Below, one piece after another: positions 12,101 through 24,474 of a stretch of DNA of 64,000 nt. Position 1 is the first letter of the stretch; each line of letters starts with the position of its first letter. Under the pieces are notes generated by a model. It searched no databases and had not been told where the DNA came from. It saw nothing but the letters and a program-made list of their open reading frames with translations. The DNA is taken from assembly GCA_027943335.1 (NCBI GenBank), contig BSBK01008827.1, positions 1 through 64,000 on the forward strand, in the 5' to 3' direction. Position numbers and translations under genes: made by a program. The stretch is from Chamaecyparis obtusa (lineage: Eukaryota > Streptophyta > Pinopsida > Cupressales > Cupressaceae).

Positions 12101-14867
12101 ATGAAGACAAGACAAGGTAAACAATTAAAATAAAATTATTAATCTTACAAAATAAAACTATAAAAATTACTTGCTAGTCATGAAGATAAAGTAAGCTAAT
12201 TTTTAAAAAAAATATAACTTACTTGTGATATAATTTTTATTGCAAGGGGCTGCAATGTTTGGAATATTTGGCCATGGAGGTACCACCAACTATGAGCATC
12301 CTTCTTAAACCGATGACGAAGAGCATCATTACTTAGACCTCTTGCATTCACAAACTCTATGAACTCATCCGTAATCAAATCTCTCATATCATCATCAGGA
12401 AAGAGTCTTTCAAATGCTGCTTTGTATCTATCAGACACTTCTAAATCTCTATAGGGTGGTAGCCTTCGTGGTAGATCAAGAAATTGGTTGCTATAATATT
12501 TGAGTGTCAATGCATAGGCAAGAAAATGTAGAGGAGTGGTCATTTTGTTCCATCGTTCTACAATAATTGCTTGCAATTGTTTGAAGAGGGTCTCTTCGGG
12601 ATCTTGCTCTTTTTCATTTACAATTTGCTTGATCTTCTCAAGCATTGAGTGTATTCTATCATAGATCTCTCCAAGATAAGGCCTATCCATGTCAGCGTAC
12701 CTAAGCATGCTCATAATGGGCTCGGTGAACTTAATGATATATTCCACACGTTCCCACCATAAGTCATCCAATATCCTTCGCTTTATTTTGGCTGCCCTCT
12801 CATTGTTGCTTTGCTTCCATATAGCCCAATTGTTGCTGATTACCATATTGCAAAGTGCCTCTATCACTTGCACAAGTCATCTCAAGACAATTAAATTTGA
12901 TGCAAAACGAGTTTCAACAACCTGTAACATAAATTAGAGCAAAAAAATACAACTATTAGATACATACTTTATAAAAGAATACACATTACACAATAAAAAA
13001 ATGAAAATCAGAAATTGTAAGATACTGATTTAAAAAAAAAATTAAATTACTAACTTTAGCTCAAGTTCACTTACCTTCAGTAACTCCAAAGGTGAGAACA
13101 TGCTGAATATTCCTTGAGTCATGTGATGGTTTGTGATGAACATCTGGATGTCCTCAGCCTCTGCATACACCTCCTTGATCCACTCAATTGTGTTTCCAAT
13201 CTTTTGTAGCATAAGATTGAGTGAATGGACTGCACAAGGTGTCCAAAAGATATGCTGATATCGCTCTTCAACCAACAAACCAGCAGTTCTACAATTTTTT
13301 GCGTTGTCCGTTATGACTTGGACAATGTTACTAGCACCCACTTGTTCAATGGCAGAGATGAGAATATTAGCAATAAATGGCCCATCTTTTACTTGCCCCT
13401 CACAATCCACCGCTTTCAAAAACATTGCCCCTTTAGGGGACACCGCTAGGAGATTGATCAAGGGACGATTTCTAGTATCTTTCCGCCCATCTGAAACAAT
13501 TGATACCCTTGTCTCAATCCATGAATCCTTTATGGGCTTCAATTGATCATCAATCGACTTGACCTCTTGATCCAACAAGGTGGTTCGTACTCTCTCAAAA
13601 CCGGGGCCTTGATACCCTCTTGGAGCTTCATTGGCACTTTTCAACATCTGTCTCCAATATGGAAAGTGAACAACATTAAAAGATTGCCCATTTGCATACA
13701 AGCATCTTGCCACATCAATGTCGGCAATTTCCCGACTTTGATTTTGAAATGCAGTTTTTAGTGGTCCCTTTCTTTTGTGTGTAAGGCCAAGGGGTTCTTT
13801 TTTAGGCTCACGGGTAGCTGAGGTAGTAAAAAAAGGGTGGTCTTCTATCACAACATCTGTGGGGGGTTGCGTTACCTTTGCTTTTTTTACTTTTAGTTTT
13901 ATTGCCAATGCCATTGGTTGAATTTTGCCTACGTTCTTTCTCTTTTGCTGCCTCATACTCTTCAATATACTTTAGTACAGTTTCATTGGGTATAGGTGCA
14001 CCTTTTTTTCCAGGGCATTTCTTGACTCCTCTACCAGTGTATCTACACAAATGGCCTACCACACGAAAATATGAACTATTTCTTTTTACATCACAACCCC
14101 TACATTTCCAACGGAATGTACCACCTCCTGGAAGGGCTCTTATAATATCAACATGCTTCCACAAAGGAGAATCAGAGTGAGGTTCTATTCTTTGTTCGGT
14201 ATTGCCTACTGAGGAAGAGGTAGATGCCATTGTAGTTCCTTTTCCTATGGCAAGAAATTTCAAATTGTATACGTATTCAATATAAAACTTAAAAGCAAGA
14301 GAATGAAAAATTATAGAAAAAATGGCTAAGATCTTATGGAGAATGAAAGAGAAATGAAAAAAATAAAAAACTTCAACAAAAACAAAAAACAAATGGAACA
14401 AGAACTTACCTCTACTCATTGTAAGCTTGCAAATGTGTACGTATGAGGCACAAACACTTGAAGAAAGCTGACAAACCAATCTTCCAACTCCTCCCTACAC
14501 AACCAAGAACTTGTTCTTTTGCTCTTGCTTAAGTCAAAATAACCTACTTGCACACCACAAATGAGACTGAGAAGCAAATATTAGCCTTTCATATCCACCT
14601 TTTTGGGTTCTGAATGTCAAAAATTTATAAAATTTGCAAAAATATGTCACTTAAGTGACGTCCATGCCCCGAAGTTCGTCGCAATTCGCCACGGGTTCGT
14701 TTTTTGGTGTGCTGGTCTGCCTGGGTCCATTCGTCCGGGGCAAAAGTTCGAATTGGGCCTGGATTTTCGAACCCTGCCTGGATCCACAGGCGAACCAGAC
14801 CCGGACTACGCCAGTTCGTACCTAGGCCGGTCCGGAGGGGTCCAGGGGCAAATTGGGGTAACTTAGG
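11703..14867 (-). mobile_element. hAT-superfamily DNA transposon
   Basis: It is about 3.17 kb. The left end starts TAAGTTACC (11703), and the right end is its inverse GGTAACTTA followed by GG (14867). The 8-bp target duplication TATTAACC lies at 11695-11702 and 14868-14875, inside a copia LTR whose partner at 16452 has the uninterrupted sequence. The right subterminal 200 bp (14650-14860) is strikingly GC-rich compared with its surroundings. The transposase gene inside is degenerate. Confidence 0.88.
11745..14230 (-). pseudogene. hAT transposase, three exons, degenerate
   Basis: Exon 1 (14230-13075) starts MASTSSSVG and contains a BED-type zinc finger (WKCRGC ... GHLCRY ... KKC). A frameshift near 13880-13930 precedes the DUF659/RNase H-like core (SIVSDGRKD, VQVITDNAKNC, HSLNLML). 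It ends at a GTAAGT donor (13074-13069). Exon 2 (12921-12223) follows a CAG acceptor and has one in-frame TGA, then AIWKQSNNERA and the C-terminal core, ending at another GTAAGT. Exon 3 (12098-11745) encodes the dimerisation motif SERNWSTY ... FIHSVKRSRL, with a TAG near 12015 and a frameshift before an acidic tail. The family protein cuts and rejoins element ends in the nucleus; this copy could not. Confidence 0.87.
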
Positions 14868-15128
14868 TATTAACCAAATACTTGAATATATAGAGTTTAC
14901 AAAAACTTTTAACAAAAAAACAAAAAGCAAAAAGCAAAGTCGTCTAAATACAGACAACTAAAAAAATCTAATTAAGACAACTTAAAAATAGAATCTAAAT
15001 GACCATTAACTAAGATTCTAAAATAACGAGCAAAAAATAGCAAGAACCTAGGGTACTGAAAATAGTCTAATACCCTCCCTTAATGGTAATTCTATCAACT
15101 ACCCAACTGACATAACAAAATCTGCTTA

Positions 15129-15983
15129 TCAAAAAGCATAGTAGGTTGACTCCTCTTCAAAATGCTCTGCGATAGGAGCTTGTTGTTGCTGAGACTCTCT
15201 GTGGTTGGTCTTTTGATCGGCCAACCGCTTTCTGCAGAATTTTTGGATATGACCAAACCTCGCACTATTGTTACATGTGATTTTCTTATTGGAACCTTCC
15301 TCAAATGTGTGCTGTCCTTTCTGCTGAGTGGACACGCCTTTGCCTTTATCTATAGCATTAAATGCTTGTTCCGTACTGACCATGCTACTGCTGCTACCAA
15401 ACTGCTGTCTCCACCTAGCTTGCTGCAACAATTTTTTGCACAACTCATAAAATTTCAAATCAAGATTAGTGGAGATAATGTTGAGTGTCTCAATAAACTG
15501 TTCGTAGGAGCGTGGTAAACTATTCAGTGTAATCACCACCATGTCCTCTTCCATCTTGTGACCAACAACCTCTAGTTGATCGCGTATATCCTTGTTCTTC
15601 ATAAGATGCTCCTGTAGAGTCATCTTCTCATCCATCATAAGGGAAAACAACATGTTCTTCAAAAAGAATGCTCAACTCTTGTCAGACGTCCTATGAAGAC
15701 CCTTCAAGTGATCCCAAATCTCTTTAGCTGTCTTGCTTAATGGCACTTTTGGAAGCATCTCATCGGTGATTGATAATTTTAGTAGCATAACCGCCTCTTG
15801 GTTACGCTCATCAAACTTGTCTTGGTCGTTGCTCACCATTGTATGACGGATATCGGTACCCAAAACAACCGCATCCAAACATTGATACTCAAAAATTGAA
15901 AGCATCCTTTGCTTCCAGGTATTATAGTTCTTGCCATTGAAGCGTTGATAGACTTCCAACTTGATGTTGGTCAACGATGCCAT
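15129..15983 (-). pseudogene. copia Gag (UBN2-like) with degraded zinc knuckle
   Basis: The frame starts MASLTNIKLEVYQRFNGKNY and runs through the usual copia gag core (WKQRMLSIFEY; MLLKLSITDEMLPKV; AKEIWDHLKGL). One TGA follows DKS (about 15669-15671), and the same frame continues AFFLKNMLFS to the end. The C-terminal knuckle reads CNNSARFGHIQKFC, with the second Cys replaced by Ser, so zinc binding is doubtful. A Gln-rich tail ends the protein. There is no pol downstream; the polypurine tract and LTR follow after about 50 bp. The same gag family is visible on the plus strand at 45356. Confidence 0.85.
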
Positions 15984-16451
15984 CCCTCTTGTTTTTCAAT
16001 GAGGTCAACTTCTCAAAAAATTGAAAGATCTGATTTTTCTGTCAAAAACCAGTCAAAAACCTTCAGTGAACAATTGACACAAACTTCGAGGCACTACTCG
16101 GAAAACAAAAAACTGCTTGCAGAAAACAAATTGATTTTTCTCCAAAATCATGCAAAAATCGAAAACCACAAATTTTGCTGAAAACCCAAATTTTTTTCTG
16201 CAAACCCTAGGTTGTAGGAAAATTATCAGCAAAACCTAGAAAACAGCAAAACTTTTGCGCGTCAAAATACAGAGACTTCACGCAGGTAGAAAATCGTCCA
16301 GAAAATTGCTCCATAGAACTTTCATAGAACTCCATGCAAAATTCTCCAATACATATTTTTTCATAAAAAAATCTCTTAAAAAAATTCTAGAAATTATATC
16401 CAAGTAGAAGTGCACTAAAAATTTAATGCCTCATCACCTGCTCCAATACCA

Positions 16452-16692
16452 TGAAACTCTAAAAAAACTGAATAATTGTATTAACCAAATACCTGAATAT
16501 ATAGAGTTTACAAAAGTGTTTAACAAAAAAGCCAAAAGCCAAAAGCAAAAAAGCAAAGTCATCTAAATATAGACGACTACAAATGATATAATTAAGACGA
16601 CTCAAAAATAGAACCTAAATGACCATTAACTAAGATTCTAAAATATTGAGTTAAAAGTACCAAGAACCTAGGATACTAAAAATAGTCTAATA
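16452..16692 (-). repeat. 5' LTR of the gag-only copia element, with PBS beside it
   Basis: 241 bp; on the minus strand it starts TATTAGACTA and ends GTTTCA. The adjacent PBS at 16439-16451 reads TGGTATTGGAGCA on the minus strand, an initiator-Met PBS with about two mismatches. By rough hand alignment it differs from the left LTR at about one site in ten, so the element is old. Confidence 0.85.
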
Positions 16693-17324
16693 ACCAGGTT
16701 GAGGCATCAATTTCTTAGGTTCTAACATTTGCTCAGTTGCTTTCAGGAACAAAAGATCCACTGGGTTGCAGAATTTTGGCAGTGTGAATAAACATTGTGT
16801 TTGGCATGCACATTGCCCTGTTATTTTTGTCAAGGAATAGAAAAGTGAGCTCATTGATAATACTCAATTGGATTTGCTTGATTAGGGGTTTTTCAAGTTT
16901 TCAGTTCACAATTTGTATTTCTGTTTTGAGAATTATCCTATGCTTAGTAGAGAGTTTCTGATATTTTGTTTTACAGTACAGAAATATAATTATTCATTTC
17001 ATGTACACTATAATATTGAGAAACGGTGAAAAGAAAGCCCTCTAAAACATGCAACCTTAAATCAATTTGTCAGATAACTTAATGCAATTTCTATTATTTT
17101 TTGGCATGTTTATTGTATTTGGCAGGCACATCCCAAATATTTGGCATGTTTAAACATAGAACACATTTCCTATTTTTGACACAAAGCAGGGACTCTAGCT
17201 GCATCACAGCTCTTGTTCATGTAAATGTTCATAGCTAAGAATAACAGTGCTTTTTTTGTGTAAACATCCATTGCAAAGAATAACTGTACTTTTTTCATGT
17301 AAATATTCATTGCAAAGTAGAAAA
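16693..17324 (+). promoter_or_regulatory. Upstream region of the split host gene
   Basis: This stretch lies between the copia element and the first exon. It shows three imperfect copies of a roughly 45-bp segment (about 17213-17320, each with CATGTAAAT/GTGTAAAC and TTGCAAAG-like blocks). No clear TATA box could be assigned. Regulatory function is inferred only from position. Confidence 0.25.
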
Positions 17325-17418
17325 ATGGCATTCAGAGAAGCATGTACTGCTATGCCGAGGTGGACAATTGTTCAAATTCTAGGGGAGCTGCCAAATGCAG
17401 AGGAGAAGCAAGCAACAG
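17325..17418 (+). CDS. Exon 1 of split host gene, candidate TAD3/ADAT3
   Basis: The ATG at 17325 opens a frame reading MAFREACTAMPRW and TIVQILGELPNAEEKQAT. It ends in phase 1 at an AG/GTGTTT donor (17419). Joined in frame to exons 2 and 3, the first 72 residues resemble the N-terminus of the plant tRNA-specific adenosine deaminase subunit TAD3 (ADAT3). That protein pairs with TAD2 to make inosine at the wobble position of tRNA. The match is from memory of the family and the catalytic deaminase domain lies beyond what is seen, so the name is tentative. An alternative start is ATG 17352. Unlike its surroundings the frame has no stops across two splice junctions, which argues for a live gene. 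Confidence 0.5.
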
Positions 17419-18950
17419 GTGTTTATCTATCGCTTTAACAATCACAAACACAAAAATAATAGTTTTTAAATGCTTTTCCCACATTGAAAATCATATTGTG
17501 TCTTTCAAAGATTCTGCTAAGCATTTGGAAAATAAACCATGAAGAATTTCAGCTTTCTTATTCAATGGTTCAGTTAAATTATTACTATTGAAATTAGGGC
17601 TTCACTTTATACTTACTATTTTAATCAAGAATTCAATTATATAACAGAGACTACGGGTTAGAATACCATGTTGGTTATTGCATTAGAGCTGGTACAGTTT
17701 GTTCCTTAATTAGAATTTAGAATTGTGGGTCTGCAAGTTCAACAAGATAGTGGAAAATTAATGCCATGCCTTTTGGATTTCTAACAAGCCATTGCCAACA
17801 TTGACTAGTATAGCGATTTTCGGATTTCTTTCTGTGTGGAAAAGGGCCTAAATTTTATTTGAAAAAAATCAAATGCAATAGATGCTACAATTTAGGCAAT
17901 ATTTGATGAGAGTTTTCAGCGGGATTATGATTGTCAGCTGGTTTCCAATCATAAGTTGTTCATGTCCTGTGAGCATGAAATTACAGGATGTGATTGGTAA
18001 ATCATCACCTTTTGATTTTTTTAATAAGTAAAAATAAAATTCATGATGACAACCTGGATTCAACCCCTGACAAGAATACTTCATATACTAAATAGAAAGC
18101 AGTCACAATTATATAGGGCAGCCACTTTCGGACTGCATTGGTTCAAATAACTGACCAGTTTCAATGGAATGGATTTTTTTTTTGCTTTGTTTTGCTAAAA
18201 GATCCTTGGGGGCAAAATCCAGGCCCCCAATCCTGGTTAAAGGAAATATTCTTTATGAGAACAATCCGCTGATATTTCCTATTTAGTATTTAGAAAGCTT
18301 CCATTTTACCACAAATTTTAGATTTTATCAGCATGAGAGCTGCCAAATCATGCTTCTGTCACTCATTGACAACTTTCTGAAACTGGTTACCAATAAACTT
18401 TACTATTAGCTCAAGAATACATCACTGGTGAAAATATGCTATTGTAGTTTCAACCTATGTCACATCCTTCCATGACAACAGAACTAGATTGTTATAGGGA
18501 TTCCACCTGCTGCCAACGGTCTTTCTCTGGTCTAAATTTTCAAATTCTGGCAGTTATATGACTTATAGTGGGTAAGCTTATAGTATCACCCATGGAAGAA
18601 GTTCAATACCATTTGTCAAATTTAAGAAAGCTCCTTAGGATGCTTCAGTGCTATCCTTAAATTAAAATACTCATGTCAGCCAACCAAAGGAGAACTACAT
18701 TGTTAAGACTGTTCTTATGGGAAAGGTTACACTCGTTTCTTGTACTTAGGATTGTTTCTTATGGGTAAAGGTTTCACTCATTTCTTCAGGGGCTACTATA
18801 CCATTGCTTGCAATTTTTTAAGGAGCTGCACTTGCTAACAACGGATGCTGCTATAATTCTGTGAGTATGATTTAAAACTTTAAAGCTTGTGCACAGACAA
18901 TTTGCACTAGGCAGGCAGAGAGACACTCCCTGCATGAGATTGTGAACCAA
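17419..18950. other. Intron 1 sequence without recognised features
   Basis: AT-rich, no coding similarity and no repeat ends that I could identify. It is the 5' part of the inferred 7,056-bp first intron (17419-24474). Confidence 0.45.
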
Positions 18951-19112
18951 AGCCTAGGATGTCCAGTTCGCCCCCCTAGGCCCCCGGACCAGCCATGGTA
19001 CAAACTGGTACTTGGTTCTGGTCCAGTCCGCCTGTGGGTCCGGACAGGGTCTGGTCCACAGGGGGGTGGTTCGAACCAGACCACGCCCAGTTTGGACCTG
19101 GGCGGACATGGT
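18951..19112. mobile_element. GC-rich hAT-related MITE or fragment
   Basis: About 160 bp, very GC-rich and partly self-complementary (GGTTCGAACC near 19069). Its left part aligns with the inverse of the right end of the hAT at 14650-14867: both have a GGACC block, then GTAC(A/G)AACTGG. Shared blocks also include TCCACAGG and GAACCAGACC. I take it as a non-autonomous relative of that hAT family. The ends and target duplication were not settled. Confidence 0.55.
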
Positions 19113-20508
19113 CGAATTTCTGAGAACCACGGACCAACTTATCTAAGCAAATGGGTGAGAACCACTCTTCTGCACATATTCAAATTACAAATACATTCTA
19201 GCCATTGACTGAAATGAAAAACAGACGAGTTTGCAAGGTAAAGGAATCACATTGTGAGAAGAAGATTGCTGATTGCGTGTTTGAGTGTGAAATGAATAAC
19301 TATGAAGTCATGAACTACTCAGTGGATCAAAGTACATAGTAGAAGCAAAAGACAAATGTTTATAGTGGAATCAATAAAATTCATTATGAATTTTCAGAAG
19401 ACTCATTAGACAACAAATACTTTGGCAGAGTTACATCAGTGCACACTACTTCTGTACACTTATTTATAATTATCGACACTCTACTCTTTGATTGAAATGA
19501 GAAACACACACCCTACCTCTCTTATCATGGCTTTTGGACTCTCAGGAATTTGTACTTATAATCTACATTCATTCTCTTGCAACCTTCCCTTGTTTGCTAG
19601 CTTCACTCTGAATTATTTTAAAGTCTAAAAATGATTCCAATCAATAGCCCAAGTGGCTCATAGAAGCAGTTCCAAAAACTCCTATTCTGCATATGGACAA
19701 AGTATTTATCATTGCTTTTCATTATACATCCTAGAGAAATGTATAACAATGGGAAGGTCACATAATATTCTTTCAACTGTTACAAGAAGAAAATGGTTCA
19801 TTCTCTGAATGTTATGAGTTTGTATGCTGCAAATAGCCTCCTAAAATGAATCGCCCAGGCTAGAAAAGAGGTATAAACCAATACCCAAAAGAAGATACAC
19901 ATTCTGGTAAAAGATATGAGCAAAATATGAATTCAGCCACACAGAGAGCACACCCCCAGAAATAAGAAATCTCACACCAGCACTTTGAAAGCACTTAAAA
20001 TCATTTCCAAAACTACACCACACAACTGAAAACCACATTACAATCCAAATAATAGAAACTCACATTTTAAAACTGCATATTACTTCATCACTTCATATCA
20101 AAATTGTCGTGAAAGCTCCAAGAACATTGCAAAACTTGCAACTATGAGAGTCAACCAGCTAGGATGGGTCTTTCACCACTGAAACCAACAATATGAATGA
20201 GGGATATCGCACTCAACCAGTCAAAACATGAACTCTAAAATCACTCCAGCATCATAACATTAGTTATCAACTTCTACATGGCAGATGAGAGTCCCAATCT
20301 CCCTTTTATAACTTTCAAGAGCTATTTTAGGAAAACATGTTTTTCTTTTTGCCGCTTTTTCGAAAATCACTTTGTGCTTTTTCACTTTTATTTTCCTATT
20401 TTTTTTGTTTCTTGCTGCTTTTTTAGAAAAGCACATTTTTCTTTTTTTCTTTTTTTGGAAAATGCTTCTTTTGCTTTTTGTGACTAGGTGCAAGAAGGGG
20501 ACATTATA
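19113..20508 (-). repeat. Probable 3' LTR of the gypsy fragment (left limit unknown)
   Basis: The right edge reads GGGGACATTATA (20497-20508), which on the minus strand is TATAATGTCCCC, a typical gypsy LTR start (usually TGTAATG). Just inside the element is a polypurine tract (GGGGAGGGAGGAC on the minus strand, 20511-20523), preceded by the TTGCTCAAGGACAAGC motif often found at gypsy 3' ends. The left end was not found and part of this stretch may be ordinary intron. It includes a T-rich tract at 20338-20480. Confidence 0.5.
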
Positions 20509-20599
20509 GTCCTCCCTCCCCAAGATTGCTTGTCCTTGAGCAATCACAACTCTAGATGTTGTAAAATTTGCTCATTCTCCCAAGTGACATCCTCCACTG

Positions 20600-23500
20600 G
20601 TAAATTCTTTCACTTAACTAGGTATTCTCTGATAGTTATTCTGTAAGGTACGCTCTTTAAAAACAATCATTGCCTTAGGAATCAATATTAGCTTGACTTC
20701 GTTATCCGATGGAGGCAACTGTGTAGGAGTTACTTTACGCCCAAGTGCCTTCTTGAGGCGAGATACATAAGAAGCATGATGCACCTTGCTACTCTTAGGT
20801 AGCTCAAGCTCATAAGTCACCTCTCCAATCCTCTTGGTGACTCTAAAAGGTTCATAGAAGTGAGGCTTAAGCTTCTTTGACCCACTCCTTTTGAGAATGG
20901 ATTGCTGATAGGGCTGCAATCTTAGAAAGACCATGTCTCTTACCACAAATGTTCGCTCAATACAATGCCGATCAATATAAAACTTTTACTGATTTTGAGC
21001 ATGTTGTATATTTTCCATCAAAGATTACATAATATGTTGACTCTCCTGAAGAAGATCGTTGTCTTTAGGCACTTTGCAATCATCAAAAAGTAAGTCAATG
21101 AAGCAAGGAGCTTCATTAAAGCTATGAAAGGAGACATCTTGATGGTCATATGAAAAGTGGAGTTGTAATAGAACTCCCCAAAATGTAACCACTTAACCCA
21201 TTCTTTCTGCTGCCTAGAAACATAATTGTGTAGGTATCCCTCCACCCATTTATTAACGATCTCTGTTTGCCCATTGGTCTAAGGATGATAACTAATGCTA
21301 GGAGTCAATTCAGTACCACACAACTTGCAAAACTCCTACCAAAACAAGCTCATAAACTTGTTGTCCTTGTCACTAATGATGTTCTTAGGTGTCCCATGAA
21401 GTCCATTGAAATACTTTCCCATTTTTGAGTAGGAATATGTAGGAGCTACAATAAACCAGCAAGGTAAGTATGTTCATTTTTATTTTGCCGACACATTTGG
21501 CATGTTATGGTAAAATGATGTTATATTAAATAGAGGAGAGGAAGGCTTCTTAAATAGATTTACAAAGATGATGTTTCTAAATGAAACAATCATGAACTGA
21601 AGACAAAAAAGGAAACTTTTTAAACTAAGATGACCATTAAAGAAACATTACAATATTTTAACACCCTCCCTTAATGGTCATCACTCTAACAACCGTACAA
21701 AAGACAATCTGTAGGTCTTTTGGTCACAAATGCATAGAAGGATGCCCAATTCTGTTCACAGATGAATAGAGAAGGCTGCCCCTTTCTCTTTCAGAATGCT
21801 CTACAAAATGAGCCTGAAACTTCTAGAAATGACCAAGATAACCAAAAACTTTCCAACCTAATATTGGGAAACAAAGGTATCACTCCTTGTAGCCAGAGGC
21901 ACTGAGATCAACTTCTCAAATGGAAACCACGATTTTGAGGAAAAATTGCCAAACCCTTTTGCAGATAAGCACTACAATCCTAAACAGACTGTAGGAAACC
22001 ACAAATTTTGTGGAAAAAATCGATAAAACCCTCCAATGATTTTTTTTGGAAAAAATAAAAAACCCCGAGACCAACAACACTATTCATGACATAATTTTTT
22101 TATGAGAAAAAGCGACCTAAACTAGACATGATTTTTGAGGAGAAACATTGATAAAACTACATGAAATCTGAGACATGGATTAGAAAACAAAACTTCATTT
22201 TTGAGGAAAAATGGTAAAACCCAACATAATTTTTTAAGGTGAAAAATTATTAAAACCCAAATATAATTTTTTGATGGACAAAAATTATAAAACCCTCCTA
22301 GAATTTTTTAAAATTATATAAATCCAATACTAATTTTTTAGGATAAAAATTAGAAAAAATGAAGAACTAATTTTTAGGACAAAAATTAGAAAATTGAACA
22401 ATAATTTTTTTAGGATAAAAATCAGAAAACCCAAATAACGTAGAGCCACCACAAATTTGTTGACCCTAGGGCACAAAAATGTGGGAAAACTCAAGTAAAA
22501 AATGATTGTTGATTCTAACAAAAAATCTTGAAATTGTGAAGAATGTGTTAAAAATGCGAAACCCTAGGTCACAGGAAAAGATGCCAAGAAATTTTAAAAA
22601 CCCTTGAACCAGGAAAATGATAGAATGAATCTTCCATCAGGAGGGTTTCAACTAAAATCCTCAGAGAAGCCACTGCCATCATGTGTCATAGTTGCAAAGA
22701 AAATAGATGCTAAAAACCCTTTGTGCGGGCCGCAAGTTGTAGGTAGCACAACAATGTTCGTGGAAAACACCCAGTAGTAGAGAAATGTTTATAAACAATG
22801 CACTAAACAATAGAAGGTCGCATGGGAGAAGCCAAAAAGACTCAGATCAGAAAGAAATCCCATGAGTAGAAACATGCAAGTCTAGGATGCAAAAAATGAC
22901 ACTATAAACCACAAACCTCAAACCAAAACAAACGTGAATTTTCATTGAGAAAACAAAAAAATCCCCTATGAAGCTTTCACAAAAAACCTTAGATAAGAAG
23001 TGGCTACGCATTTTTTATTAAAAAATTCACCAAATTCAAAAAACCCCATCGACCTGCTCTGATACCATTTTATGGTAAATCAATGTTATATTAAATAGAG
23101 GAGACAAAGGCTCCTTAAATAGATTTACAAAGAGGATGTTTCTAATGAAACAATCGTGAACTGAAGGTAGAAAAGGATGCTTCCTAAACTAACTAAGATG
23201 ATTATTAAAGAAACATTACAATATTTTAACATGACACACACGGACATACTTAAGGATGTCATCTTTCATACCTTCCATGAGAATCTCTCATGGATCTGCC
23301 TGTAAGAGTTCTAATAATTAGGATGACTTGCCATTGGAATGTCATGAAATGTCTTTAAAATCTGATCTTCTTAGCTTCAGGTACTAACATTATTTTGTGT
23401 GGGGTAGCCAACTGAGAAAATCCTTTGACAAACCTCTTGTCGAAACCACATATCCTGAAAAAACCCTTCAACTGTGTAATATTAGCAGGTGGATGCCAAT

Positions 23501-23870
23501 CAAGAATGGATTTGATCTTCTCCGGATCGATAATAACTCCCATGGAACTGATTATGTGTCCAAGACATAATAATTTTCTCATACCAAATTCGCACTTGGC
23601 CTCCATGGCAAACAAAGACTCACTCTCAAGGTACCCAAAACTTCATCCAAATGTCTCAAATGCTCTTCCCAAGATCTATTGAAATTCAGAATGTCATCAA
23701 AGAAGATCAGAACTAACTTATGCAATTGCTTCTTGAATATCTTGTTCATACACGATTGAAATGTAGCAAGAGCATTAGTCAAACCAAAGGGCATGACAAG
23801 GAACTCAAAATGGCCAAAGTGACATATGAAGTCAGTTTTCTTTATGTCATCTGACAATCTGTAGATAGGT
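20600..23870 (-). pseudogene. gypsy Pol fragment: RT, integrase (internally deleted)
   Basis: On the minus strand, from right to left: RT with [13 protein letters not shown] and IFFDDILNF (FFDD at the YxDD position), then RT/RNase H start (LGHIISSMGVIIDPEKI). Most of RNase H is deleted. Next is the integrase zinc finger (YVRV ... CRQNKNE), split by the element at 21503-23231. The end of the integrase core follows (EIVNKWVEGYLHNY) and then its C-terminal domain (VTYELELPKSSKVHHASYVS). There are many stops and frameshifts. The plus-strand fragment at 30715 belongs to the same family. The whole block lies inside intron 1 of the host gene, in antisense. Confidence 0.85.
21503..23231 (-). mobile_element. 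Small non-autonomous LTR element (gag-deleted copia derivative)
   Basis: 1,729 bp. Left LTR 21503-21663 (161 bp) and right LTR 23068-23231 (164 bp), TG...CA (the right copy now begins TT). PBS at 23055-23067 (TGGTATCAGAGCA on the minus strand), polypurine tract at 21664-21672. The target duplication is TGGCA (21498-21502) and TGACA (23232-23236), one mismatch, within the gypsy integrase zinc-finger codons. Inside, a stretch near 21790-21880 matches the gag knuckle and start regions of the related gag element with the gag body missing. The rest is a run of degenerate GGAAAAATTATAAAACCC-like repeats (about 22010-22500). Confidence 0.85.
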
Positions 23871-24474
23871 TTTGTTGGTCATGCTATGTACAACTCCTAT
23901 CAGAGTGGATGACCTAATAGTTTTCCATGTGTTTCTTGTGGTAATTCTTAAAACCTTTAAAAGTTAACCTTTTTATATAGTTTGTCTTTTTTGTTTATGC
24001 TTTTTGTAAAGCTTTAAGGCTGTCAAGGAGAGGCCCATGAACTGCTTGTGTATTAGTCCAATTCCGTGGATGGTCATCATGCCATGCAAGGTGCTGAATC
24101 AAAGTCTTCCTTTGTTTAATGTTCTCCTTAGTACTGAAATTTCTCTTTTGTGCGCAAGAACAAACCTGCCTTAAAAATAAGTCAGAAATATTCTTGTTGC
24201 CCTTTTTTCTTGTTGAAGTTTTCAAGTCCATGGTTTTACATAGTTGATAAGTGGTTTTGTAGTTCTGATGGAAAATATATTAACCTTAATTAGCAAAAAA
24301 AAACCAATAAAATTTATGCCTGCAAATACTGATTTATTAGCCAAAACTTAGACTCTTTGCAATCCACATCTATGAAATTTCTCAGAAGCTTAGTGCACAC
24401 ATACACACACACACACATATATATTTATTATTTATTGTTATTGTATTTTCCTAAGCATGTTCCTTTTGTGGCAG
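23871..24474. other. Intron 1 end, nothing coding recognised
   Basis: It holds a minus-strand open frame of 78 codons (23995-24231) that I cannot relate to any family, a CA/TA microsatellite (24396-24425) and the pyrimidine-rich stretch plus CAG acceptor at 24472-24474 that starts exon 2. Confidence 0.4.

Larger units (their letters stand above)
11669..16692 (-). mobile_element. Gag-only copia-type LTR retrotransposon, split by hAT
   Basis: Minus-strand element with LTRs at 16452-16692 (5') and 11669-11702 plus 14868-15072 (3', interrupted by the hAT). The 5-bp target duplication is ACCAG at 11664-11668 and 16693-16697. A pyrimidine run after the left LTR (CCCTCCCTT, 15073-15081) is the minus-strand polypurine tract. 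The interior has one gag gene and no protease, integrase, RT or RNase H, so the copy would have depended on enzymes from elsewhere. On the minus strand the LTRs read TA...CA, not TG...CA. Confidence 0.85.

Noticed and set aside
20260..20547. Lys-rich minus-strand frame
   Set aside because: It lies across a T-rich tract at an LTR edge; composition alone keeps it open.
23995..24231. Minus-strand 78-codon frame as a possible gene
   Set aside because: No recognised family, no splice or promoter support, and it lies in the intron of the plus-strand gene.
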